Of a stretch of 12,312 bases of DNA, positions 7,699 to 12,312 are shown one piece after another; the stretch's first letter is position 1, and each line of letters starts with the position of its first letter. Under the pieces are notes generated by a model that was given only the letters and a program-made list of their open reading frames with translations, was not told where the DNA came from and ran no database searches. The translations under genes and the position numbers were made by a program. Source of the stretch: JAUREX01 sp044356825 (GTDB taxonomy: Bacteria > Pseudomonadota > Alphaproteobacteria > Rhodobacterales > Rhodobacteraceae); NCBI GenBank assembly GCA_044356825.1, contig JBIKVM010000069.1, forward strand, positions 1-12,312, written 5' to 3'.

Positions 7699-8808
7699 TT
7701 ACTTGTAGACGATCGGGCCGTTCGACGGCCCCCAGAAATCGGTCCAGTCATAGGTCGGCACGCTGTCGAGATACTTCGCCTTGAAGTCCGCCGCGTCCTG
7801 CGCCGTGACCAGGATGGTCGGTCCGTAGAACTCGCGATGCTCGTTCGGCTCTTCCGAGGGTTTGAACGTGCCGATCGCGGCATGATAGGCCAGCGCCAGC
7901 GTCACGCCGCCACCCCAGTGCGGGTTGGTAAAGACCGTGGCCAGCAACTTGCCGTCCATGACCATCTGCACGGCCTCGGGGTTGCCATCATAGGCGACGA
8001 TCGGCATGCCCTCGATGCCCTCGGCCTTCAGAGCCTCCATCACGCCATAGGCGATGTTGTCGTTGGCGCAATGAACCCCGGTGATCTTGTCGCCATACTT
8101 GGTCAGGAAGCTCGCCATCAGTTCGGCGGCCTTCGTAGTGTCCCAGTCGGCGGGCTGGGCGTCGAGCAGTTCGATCTCGGGGAAGTCCTTGAGGGCGTTC
8201 TTCAGGCCGTTCAGACGCTCGATGGCCGGGTTGTTGGCCGCGATCCCGCCGAGGTGGACAACGCCGCCCTTGCCGCCCATCGCCTCGAACAGGATGCGTG
8301 CGGTCTGCTCGGCGGGTTTCTCGTCCGACCAGGTCATGTGGCTGACCCAGTGGTCGCCGAAGTCCCACGGGTGGGCGTCATCGGTCTTGTTCCAGATGGT
8401 GGAAACATAGCCGCCGGCCGCCTGGACGGCCTCGGCCACGGGGCGCGCGTTGGGGCTGTCGTTGGCATCGCAGGCGATGGCGCAGGCGCCGTTGTTCTTG
8501 GCGAGGAACGCCTTGATGTCGGCCAGTGACTTCTCCGACGATCCTTCGTTGATCAGCGAGGTCATCGCATCCTTGGGCTTGCCGATCGACTCGGTGAAGG
8601 CCTCGCCACCCGAAACGATCGAGTTCCAGTAGGCGCTCGCGCGGTCGCGATAGGACCAGGCGAGGGCGGGATCCGTCGCAGCCCGCGCCATGCCACCGCC
8701 AAAAACGCCGGGCAGCGCGGCCGAGGTCAGACCTGCTGCGGACGCCAGCAGGAACGTGCGACGGCGGATCGTTTCGCGTTCAATGAAGTCCTTGATGAAT
8801 GTGGACAT
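7699..8808 (-). CDS. Periplasmic sugar-type substrate-binding protein, Tat-like signal
   Basis: This 369-residue protein belongs to the Peripla_BP_4/RbsB-like group. The N-terminus has a long polar region, then RRRTFLL at 15-21, a hydrophobic stretch and an ARA cleavage site near residue 43; the RR-T-F-L pattern suggests Tat export. Ligand-binding hallmarks follow the family order: R198 after GGIAANNPAIE, D222, HCANDN (246-251) and AYDGNPEAV (272-280), then GKLLATVFTNP. The start at 8808 is six bases after GGAGG; the longer frame to 8841 has no such site. It is the first operon gene and would deliver the ligand to the two permeases. Family members bind pentoses, hexoses, polyols or AI-2. The ligand cannot be named from sequence alone. 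Confidence 0.93.
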   Translation of the reverse strand: MSTFIKDFIERETIRRRTFLLASAAGLTSAALPGVFGGGMARAATDPALAWSYRDRASAYWNSIVSGGEAFTESIGKPKDAMTSLINEGSSEKSLADIKAFLAKNNGACAIACDANDSPNARPVAEAVQAAGGYVSTIWNKTDDAHPWDFGDHWVSHMTWSDEKPAEQTARILFEAMGGKGGVVHLGGIAANNPAIERLNGLKNALKDFPEIELLDAQPADWDTTKAAELMASFLTKYGDKITGVHCANDNIAYGVMEALKAEGIEGMPIVAYDGNPEAVQMVMDGKLLATVFTNPHWGGGVTLALAYHAAIGTFKPSEEPNEHREFYGPTILVTAQDAADFKAKYLDSVPTYDWTDFWGPSNGPIVYK

Positions 8809-8835
8809 CGGCTTCCTCCCTGTTTCCCACATCAG

Positions 8836-8870
8836 CGCCACGGCTTCGTGGCGGGCTTCATAGCGGGCTC
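8836..8870 (-). repeat. Leader hairpin and 12-bp tandem repeat upstream of the binding protein
   Basis: A perfect 7-bp stem with a four-base loop (arms CGCCACG at 8836-8842 and CGTGGCG at 8847-8853) lies 27 nt before the binding-protein ATG. It overlaps a tandem repeat: GGCTTCGTGGCG (8842-8853), GGCTTCATAGCG (8854-8865), then a partial GGCTC. In the transcript this forms a structured 5' leader just ahead of the ribosome binding site. It may stabilise the mRNA or tune translation. Confidence 0.5.
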
Positions 8871-8874
8871 AACA

Positions 8875-8895
8875 GGCCGGTTCCCTTACCCGGCC
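8875..8895 (-). other. Second leader stem-loop of the transporter operon
   Basis: Arms GGCCGG (8875-8880) and CCGGCC (8890-8895) form a perfect 6-bp GC stem with a nine-base loop. It would lie near the 5' end of the transporter mRNA if the promoter at 8916-8945 is used. It has no T tail. Function unknown. Confidence 0.4.
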
Positions 8896-8905
8896 GGCGC
8901 CGCTA

Positions 8906-8924
8906 ATGCACTATCCGGTTACTT
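8906..8924 (+). promoter_or_regulatory. Putative operator shared with the aldo/keto reductase operon (copy 2)
   Basis: This is the second copy of the 19-bp sequence found at 11-29, with the CGGTTACTT core and 15 of 19 bases identical. It contains the near-palindrome TATCCGGTTA at 8912-8921. It covers the likely -10 region of the binding-protein promoter, so a bound protein would be expected to repress the transporter operon. The TetR protein encoded next door is the obvious candidate. Confidence 0.45.
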
Positions 8925-8945
8925 TATTGGCGAAATGCGAGTCAA
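8916..8945 (-). promoter_or_regulatory. Candidate promoter of the transporter/dehydrogenase operon
   Basis: On the minus strand TTGACT (8940-8945) is a good -35, followed after 18 nt by the weak -10 TAACCG (8916-8921). The predicted start near 8909 would give a leader of about 100 nt carrying the two hairpins described above. The poor -10 keeps confidence low, and an activator or a different -10 is possible. Confidence 0.35.
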
Positions 8946-8980
8946 GCATTTTCTTGGGCGATCGAAGGTCGCAGGTCCGT

Positions 8981-9002
8981 AAAGTGCTTTGACGAGCACC
9001 TT
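8981..9002. promoter_or_regulatory. 22-bp near-palindrome, probable TetR operator
   Basis: AAAGTGCT, six bases, then AGCACCTT: the two 8-bp arms are inverted repeats with one mismatch (7 of 8). It lies 27 bp upstream of the TetR start codon in the divergent intergenic region. Its centre TTGACG could itself be the -35 of the regulator gene. Position and symmetry are those expected for autoregulation by a TetR dimer. Confidence 0.5.
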
Positions 9003-9018
9003 CGCCAGCGTGTAGAGA
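8989..9018 (+). promoter_or_regulatory. Candidate promoter of the TetR-family gene
   Basis: TTGACG (8989-8994) and TAGAGA (9013-9018) are separated by 18 nt. Transcription would start near 9025, only about five bases before the GTG at 9030. This would favour the downstream ATG at 9057 as the translation start, or leaderless-like translation. The -35 lies inside the 22-bp palindrome. Confidence 0.35.
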
Positions 9019-9029
9019 TTGAGGCGCGA

Positions 9030-9725
9030 GTGAGGACGGAGCAGGCCACAAAAGCCATGGAGAGCGTCGCCGAAGCCCCGGTGTCCGATACCCCAGCCCC
9101 GCGCAAGCCGCGGATCCGCGACGCCGAAGCGACCAAGGCGCGCATTCTCGAAGCCGCCAAACGCGAGTTTGCCAAGAACGGCCTGGGGGGTGCGCGCGTC
9201 GACGTCATCGCCGAGCGCGCGCGCGCCAACAAGCGGATGATCTATCACTATTTCGACTCGAAGGAGGGGCTGTTCCAGACCGTCCTCGAGAAGGCCTATG
9301 TCGATATCCGGACCGCAGAGCAGAAACTGAACCTCGACCACCTCGATCCGAAGTCAGCACTCGAACGGCTCGTTCGCTTTACGTGGGACTATTATCTGAA
9401 GAACCCGGAATTCATCACTCTCGTGAACTCCGAGAACCTCCACCGCGCCAAGCACCTCAGGAAGTCCGAGGTGGTCAAGGTCTACAGCCGCAAGTTCGTT
9501 TCGATGGTGAAGACGATCCTCGACCGGGGCGTGGCAGCGGGCGTGTTCCGCGATGGGGTTGATCCCGTGCAACTCAACATCACGATCGCCGCAATCGGGT
9601 ATTACTATCTGACCAACCGCTTTACCGGTTCGATCGTGTTCGAGCGGGATCTGATGGCCAAGGAGGCGTTGGACGAGCGGCTGCGCTTCAACATCGACAC
9701 GGTGCTGCGGCTCGTCTCGGCCTGA
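9030..9725 (+). CDS. TetR/AcrR-family transcriptional regulator
   Basis: This protein of up to 231 residues has the typical TetR layout. A helix-turn-helix DNA-binding domain spans about 34-82 (TKARILEAAKREFAKNG, then VDVIAERARANKRMIYHYFDSKEGLF), with the diagnostic IYHYF..KE recognition-helix pattern. An all-helical ligand/dimerisation domain follows (about 85-231). A basic Pro/Arg-rich arm (PAPRKPRIRD, 22-31) precedes the HTH. The GTG start at 9030 has GAGG five bases upstream. The alternative ATG at 9057 would give 222 residues and fits the candidate promoter better. The gene is divergent from the transporter operon, the classic arrangement for a local repressor whose inducer is the transported compound or a metabolite. 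Control of a CUT2 sugar transporter by TetR, not LacI, DeoR or ROK, is less common. Confidence 0.92.
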   Translation: MRTEQATKAMESVAEAPVSDTPAPRKPRIRDAEATKARILEAAKREFAKNGLGGARVDVIAERARANKRMIYHYFDSKEGLFQTVLEKAYVDIRTAEQKLNLDHLDPKSALERLVRFTWDYYLKNPEFITLVNSENLHRAKHLRKSEVVKVYSRKFVSMVKTILDRGVAAGVFRDGVDPVQLNITIAAIGYYYLTNRFTGSIVFERDLMAKEALDERLRFNIDTVLRLVSA

Positions 9726-9780
9726 TCGCCAGACCGCGGGCGTACCAGAGCGAACCCGTGGTGGCGCATGATCGCCAGAG

Positions 9781-9855
9781 TGGTGCCGGCAGAGGGGATT
9801 GAACCCCCGACCTTCGGTTTACAAAACCGCTGCTCTACCGCTGAGCTATGCCGGC
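9781..9855 (-). tRNA. tRNA-Thr (anticodon UGU), CCA encoded
   Basis: On the minus strand the full cloverleaf is present. The acceptor GCCGGCA pairs with TGCCGGC, the D stem GCTC pairs with GAGC, and the anticodon loop is TTTGTAA (anticodon TGT). The T stem GGGGG pairs with CCCTC around TTCAATC. The discriminator base is A, followed by an encoded CCA (9781-9783). The length is 72 nt plus CCA. The anticodon stem (GCGGT/ACCGA) has a G27-A43 mismatch at its outer pair. The gene lies downstream of tig on the same strand but has its own promoter, and it converges with the TetR gene. Confidence 0.97.
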
Positions 9856-9864
9856 CCGGGGCGA

Positions 9865-9894
9865 GCCATACCGGCGGCACGCCCCCTTGGTCAA
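9865..9894 (-). promoter_or_regulatory. Promoter of tRNA-Thr
   Basis: On the minus strand TTGACC (9889-9894) and TATGGC (9865-9870) are 18 nt apart, and the -10 ends nine bases before the mature tRNA 5' end. The GC-rich discriminator between the -10 and the tRNA (TCGCCCCG) is typical of stable-RNA promoters subject to stringent control. The promoter fits wholly in the 51-nt gap after the tig stop. Confidence 0.6.
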
Positions 9895-9906
9895 GGCAGG
9901 GCGCGA

Positions 9907-11241
9907 TCAGCCCTCGTCGAGGGCCGAGACTGCGGCACGCAGATCGTCCTTGCCGACCGGCTTGTCGGTGACACGCGCCTGACCGATGATGTGATCGACC
10001 ACCTTCTCCTCGAAGATGGGCGCGCGGATCTGCGTCTGCATCTGCGGGTTCTTCTGCACGAATTCGAAAAAGGCGCGCTCTTGCCCCGGATAGGCACGGG
10101 CTTGTGCGAGGACGGCCTGCGTCATCTCGGCGTCGGTCACCGCGATCTCGGCCGCGCGGCCAACCTCGGCCAGCAGGAGCCCGAGGCGGACGCGCCGCTC
10201 CGCGAGGCGCTTGTGCTCATCCGTGGCGGTGATCTCGGCGTGCTCGTGGCCGTGGACGTGGGGGTTTTCCTCGTGCCAGAGCTGGTGGGCGATCTGGCCC
10301 GCCTCGGCCTCGACGAGCGAGGGCGGCAGCGCGAAGCCCACGAGGGTATCGAGCCGGTCAAGCAGCGCGCGCTTCATGACCGCGCGCGAGGCGCCGCGGT
10401 ATTCGGCTACCAGACGCTCCGAGATCTGCCCGCGGAGCGCCTCGAGCGACTCGGCGCCGAAGCGCTTGGCGAGATCATCGTCGATGGCGGCGGGCTTCGG
10501 AGCCTTCACGGCCTTGACGGTGCAGGAAAACACCGCGTCCTTGCCGGCGAGATGCGCCGCGCCGTAATCGGCCGGGAACGTAACCTTGACCTCGACCTCG
10601 GCACCCGGCTTGGCGCCGATCAGCTGATCCTCGAAGCCCGGGATGAACTGCCCCGAGCCCAGCACCAGCGCGAAATCCTCGGCCGAACCGCCCTCGAAGG
10701 CCTCGCCATCCACGCGGCCCACGAAATCGATCGTGACCTGATCGCCCGATTTCGCGGCACCCTTGCGCGGACGATCCTCGAAATCCTGCGCCGATTTCGC
10801 AAGGTTTTCGATCGCTTCGGTCACCGCCGCGTCGTCGGGGGTGACGACCAGCCGCTCCAGCTCGAGCGCGGAAAAATCGGGGGCGGAGATGTCGGGCATC
10901 GCCTCATAGCTCAGGTCGACGACGATGTCGTCGCCCCGCTTCCAGCCGTCGCCATTCTGCATCGTGATGCGCGGCTGCATGGCCGGACGGTCGCCCGAGG
11001 CGTCGAAATGGGCCTTCACGGCATCGTCGATGACCGATTGCATCGCCTCGCCCATCAGACGCTCGCCGAACTGGCGGCGGAGGATCGGCAGCGGAACCTT
11101 GCCCTTGCGGAAGCCCTTGATCTCGATTTCGGGCTGGGCTTCGATCAGCTTTGTCTCGACCATCGCGTCGAGCTCGGCCCCCGTGACGGTGATCTGGTAT
11201 CCGCGCTTCAGCCCTTCGTTCAGGGTCTCGGTCAGCTGCAT
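9907..11241 (-). CDS. tig: Trigger factor, ribosome-associated chaperone and PPIase
   Basis: This 444-residue protein has the full three-part layout of trigger factor. The N-terminal ribosome-binding domain (about 1-145) carries the signature GFRKGKVP at 43-50. The FKBP-type peptidyl-prolyl isomerase domain covers about 163-245 (DQVTIDFVGRVDGEAFEGG, then GSGQFIPGFEDQLIG). The helical substrate-holding C-terminal domain is about 250-444. The start is the ATG of MQLTETL, the family's canonical beginning. An upstream in-frame ATG at 11256 (MGKTG) has a GAGGA close by and is a possible alternative. The C-terminal domain contains a His-rich stretch (WHEENPHVHGHEH, 322-334). The gene starts only 22 nt after the tRNA-Leu CCA, so tRNA and mRNA are probably made as one transcript and separated by tRNA 3' processing. 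It binds nascent chains at the ribosome exit tunnel. Confidence 0.97.
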   Translation of the reverse strand: MQLTETLNEGLKRGYQITVTGAELDAMVETKLIEAQPEIEIKGFRKGKVPLPILRRQFGERLMGEAMQSVIDDAVKAHFDASGDRPAMQPRITMQNGDGWKRGDDIVVDLSYEAMPDISAPDFSALELERLVVTPDDAAVTEAIENLAKSAQDFEDRPRKGAAKSGDQVTIDFVGRVDGEAFEGGSAEDFALVLGSGQFIPGFEDQLIGAKPGAEVEVKVTFPADYGAAHLAGKDAVFSCTVKAVKAPKPAAIDDDLAKRFGAESLEALRGQISERLVAEYRGASRAVMKRALLDRLDTLVGFALPPSLVEAEAGQIAHQLWHEENPHVHGHEHAEITATDEHKRLAERRVRLGLLLAEVGRAAEIAVTDAEMTQAVLAQARAYPGQERAFFEFVQKNPQMQTQIRAPIFEEKVVDHIIGQARVTDKPVGKDDLRAAVSALDEG

Positions 11242-11263
11242 TCCTGTTTTCCCCATGTTCCTC

Positions 11264-11348
11264 TGGTGCGGGTGGAGGGATTTGAACCCCCACGCCTCGC
11301 GGCGCCAGAACCTAAATCTGGTGCGTCTGCCAGTTCCGCCACACCCGC
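11264..11348 (-). tRNA. tRNA-Leu (anticodon UAG), CCA encoded
   Basis: On the minus strand this is a class II tRNA of 82 nt plus CCA. The acceptor GCGGGTG pairs with CACCCGC, the anticodon stem CCAGA pairs with TCTGG, and the loop TTTAGGT carries anticodon TAG. A long variable arm with a short GCC/GGC-type stem (CGCCGCGAGGCG region) is typical of tRNA-Leu. The T arm GGGGG-TTCAAAT-CCCTC follows, with discriminator A and an encoded CCA. It lies directly upstream of tig in the same direction and is divergent from the aldolase gene. Confidence 0.97.
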
Positions 11349-11358
11349 CTGATGATGA

Positions 11359-11388
11359 CAGGGCGGACAGGATTCCCCGCCCGCCCTG
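11359..11388. repeat. Inverted repeat upstream of tRNA-Leu
   Basis: CAGGGCGG (11359-11366) and CCGCCCTG (11381-11388) are perfect 8-bp inverted arms around 14 bases. They lie 10-40 bp upstream of the tRNA-Leu 5' end, in the -10 to -35 zone of its expected promoter. It could be a protein-binding site. No good sigma-70 promoter was found for this tRNA. Confidence 0.35.
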
Positions 11389-11445
11389 AATTCGACGCCC
11401 CTTAGCAAAGCCGCCCTGCGGATGCGAGAGGAAAATCGAGGCAGC

Positions 11446-11458
11446 GCCCCGTCGGGGC
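11446..11458. other. Short GC hairpin in the tRNA-Leu/aldolase divergent region
   Basis: GCCCC, three bases, GGGGC: a perfect 5-bp stem immediately upstream of the candidate aldolase -35. No T tail follows on either strand, so it is not a clear terminator. Possible regulatory role only. Confidence 0.25.
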
Positions 11459-11459
11459 A

Positions 11460-11488
11460 TTGCCAGCGCGTGCGCCCGGGCCTAGAGG
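11460..11488 (+). promoter_or_regulatory. Candidate promoter of the aldolase gene
   Basis: TTGCCA (11460-11465) matches the -35 consensus at five of six bases. After 17 nt, TAGAGG (11483-11488) is a weak -10 with three of six. Transcription would start about 25 nt before the ATG. Confidence 0.35.
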
Positions 11489-11519
11489 AAGGGCGATTTT
11501 TTGTTGAAGGGGGCAGACG

Positions 11520-12312
11520 ATGCGCGCCACGAAGACGGTCCAGTCCATTCTTTCCCGCTATGAGGGCGAAACGCCGGGCGTGAAGACCAATCTGGCGCGC
11601 ATGCTGATGACAGGCCGGCTGGGTGGCACCGGCAAGATGATCATTCTGCCCGTCGATCAGGGGTTCGAGCATGGGCCGGCGCGCAGCTTCGCCGCGAACC
11701 CGGCGGCCTATGATCCGCATTACCACTACCGGCTGGCGATCGATGCGGGCCTGAGTGCCTATGCCGCGCCCCTCGGGATGCTCGAGGCCGGCGCCGACAC
11801 CTTCGCGGGCCAGATCCCCACGATCCTCAAGGTCAATTCGGCCAATTCGCTCCTCTCCGAGACGGCGGGCAAGAACCAGGCGATCACGGCCGGGGTCGAT
11901 GACGCGCTGCGGCTCGGGTGTTCGGCCATCGGCTTCACGATCTATCCGGGCTCGGACGCCTCGCTCGAGATGTTCGAAGAGATCAGCGCCATGCGCGAGG
12001 AAGCCGCGCGCAAGGGGGTGGCGACGGTGATCTGGTCCTATCCGCGCGGCGAGGCGGTGACCAAGGACGGCGAGACGGCGATCGATGTCGCGGCTTATGC
12101 GACGCATATCGCGGCGCTGCTCGGGGCGCACATCATCAAGGTCAAGCTCTCGACCGACCACCTCATGCAGCCCGAGGCGAAGAAGGTCTACGAGGGCAAG
12201 CGCATCGATGTCGCGACCCAGGCCGCGCGCGTGCGCCATTGCGTGCAGGCGGCCTTCGACGGGCGGCGGATCATCGTCTTTTCGGGCGGCGCCGCGAAGG
12301 GCGAGGACGCGG
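11520..12312 (+). CDS. fbaB: Class I fructose-bisphosphate aldolase (FbaB/DhnA type), 3' end outside window
   Basis: The first 264 codons of an open frame run off the window edge. The N-terminus RMLMTGRLGGTG and the block ILPVDQGFEHGP (42-53) are diagnostic of the DhnA/FbaB class I aldolases. D46, Y174 (IWSYPRG) and the lysine pair K207/K209 (IIKVK) align with the Asp, Tyr and Schiff-base Lys of the family; which of the two lysines forms the Schiff base is not decided here. VFSGGAAKGEDA near the visible end is the phosphate-binding loop. The full family length is about 300-350 residues, so little is missing. The ATG follows AAGGGGG by six bases. It cleaves or forms fructose-1,6-bisphosphate in glycolysis/gluconeogenesis. 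It is divergent from the tRNA-Leu/tig unit and not obviously tied to the catabolic locus. Confidence 0.93.
   Translation, partial: MRATKTVQSILSRYEGETPGVKTNLARMLMTGRLGGTGKMIILPVDQGFEHGPARSFAANPAAYDPHYHYRLAIDAGLSAYAAPLGMLEAGADTFAGQIPTILKVNSANSLLSETAGKNQAITAGVDDALRLGCSAIGFTIYPGSDASLEMFEEISAMREEAARKGVATVIWSYPRGEAVTKDGETAIDVAAYATHIAALLGAHIIKVKLSTDHLMQPEAKKVYEGKRIDVATQAARVRHCVQAAFDGRRIIVFSGGAAKGEDA

Noticed and set aside
5144..7708. Two plus-strand frames of more than 360 codons opposite the ATPase and first permease
   Set aside because: Composition rich in His, Arg and Asp with no domains, and wholly antisense to well-supported transporter genes.
9723..9779. 11-bp direct repeat TGATCGCCAGA (9723-9733 and 9769-9779) next to tRNA-Thr, considered as an integration site
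   Set aside because: The repeat is short, does not copy the tRNA 3' end, and no integrase or foreign DNA lies between the copies. A 5-bp stem (9762-9777) here also lacks a T tail.
9799..11352. 517-codon plus-strand reading frame opposite trigger factor
   Set aside because: It is antisense to a clear tig gene, contains tRNA sequence at both ends, has an Arg/His/Asp/Leu-rich shadow composition and no ribosome binding site.
11232..12239. 335-codon minus-strand frame opposite the aldolase
   Set aside because: Runs through the tRNA-Leu gene and opposes a clear FbaB-type aldolase, so it is a shadow.

Overview
The window looks like part of the chromosome of a high-GC alphaproteobacterium, most likely Rhodobacterales/Rhodobacteraceae. 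This rests on base composition, alphaproteobacterial-style tRNA sequences and overall protein character; no database search was run. Most of it (about 1-9725) is one catabolic/transport locus. The right end (9781-12312) is housekeeping DNA.

Layout. (1) On the plus strand, 42-1510, an aldo/keto reductase and a small MaoC-type hot-dog hydratase overlap by ATGA and form a two-gene unit. (2) On the minus strand, reading from 8808 down to 1564, is a six-gene operon: a sugar-type periplasmic binding protein with a Tat-like signal, an RbsC-like permease, a double-domain RbsA-like ATPase, a second RbsC-like permease, a zinc alcohol/polyol dehydrogenase and an NAD(P)-dependent aldehyde dehydrogenase. 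Gaps inside the operon are 4-11 nt, with two exceptions. The 83-nt gap after the binding protein holds two adjacent hairpins, and there is an 82-nt gap before the aldehyde dehydrogenase. (3) A divergent TetR-family regulator lies at 9030-9725. The 221-bp region between it and the binding protein carries promoter-like elements, a 22-bp near-palindrome, leader hairpins and a 12-bp tandem repeat. (4) Further right on the minus strand are tRNA-Leu(UAG), trigger factor (tig) 22 nt downstream of it, and tRNA-Thr(UGU) with its own promoter. On the plus strand is the start of a class I (FbaB/DhnA-type) fructose-bisphosphate aldolase, cut by the window edge.

How it may work (inference). A ribose/polyol-type (CUT2) ABC importer would bring in a polyhydroxylated or related alcohol/aldehyde compound. 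The aldo/keto reductase, zinc dehydrogenase and aldehyde dehydrogenase would oxidise it, and the MaoC enzyme implies that one step acts on a CoA-type thioester. A 19-bp sequence with a CGGTTACTT core occurs both just upstream of the aldo/keto reductase (11-29) and over the likely -10 region of the transporter operon (8906-8924), matching at 15 of 19 positions. This suggests the two operons are one regulon, plausibly under the TetR protein. The substrate cannot be read from the sequence. I do not recognise this exact enzyme set as a named pathway, so it is the best candidate here for an undescribed system.

Long antisense reading frames opposite nearly every gene are shadows of high-GC coding sequence and are left out. 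No CRISPR array, insertion sequence, phage gene or integrase is visible.
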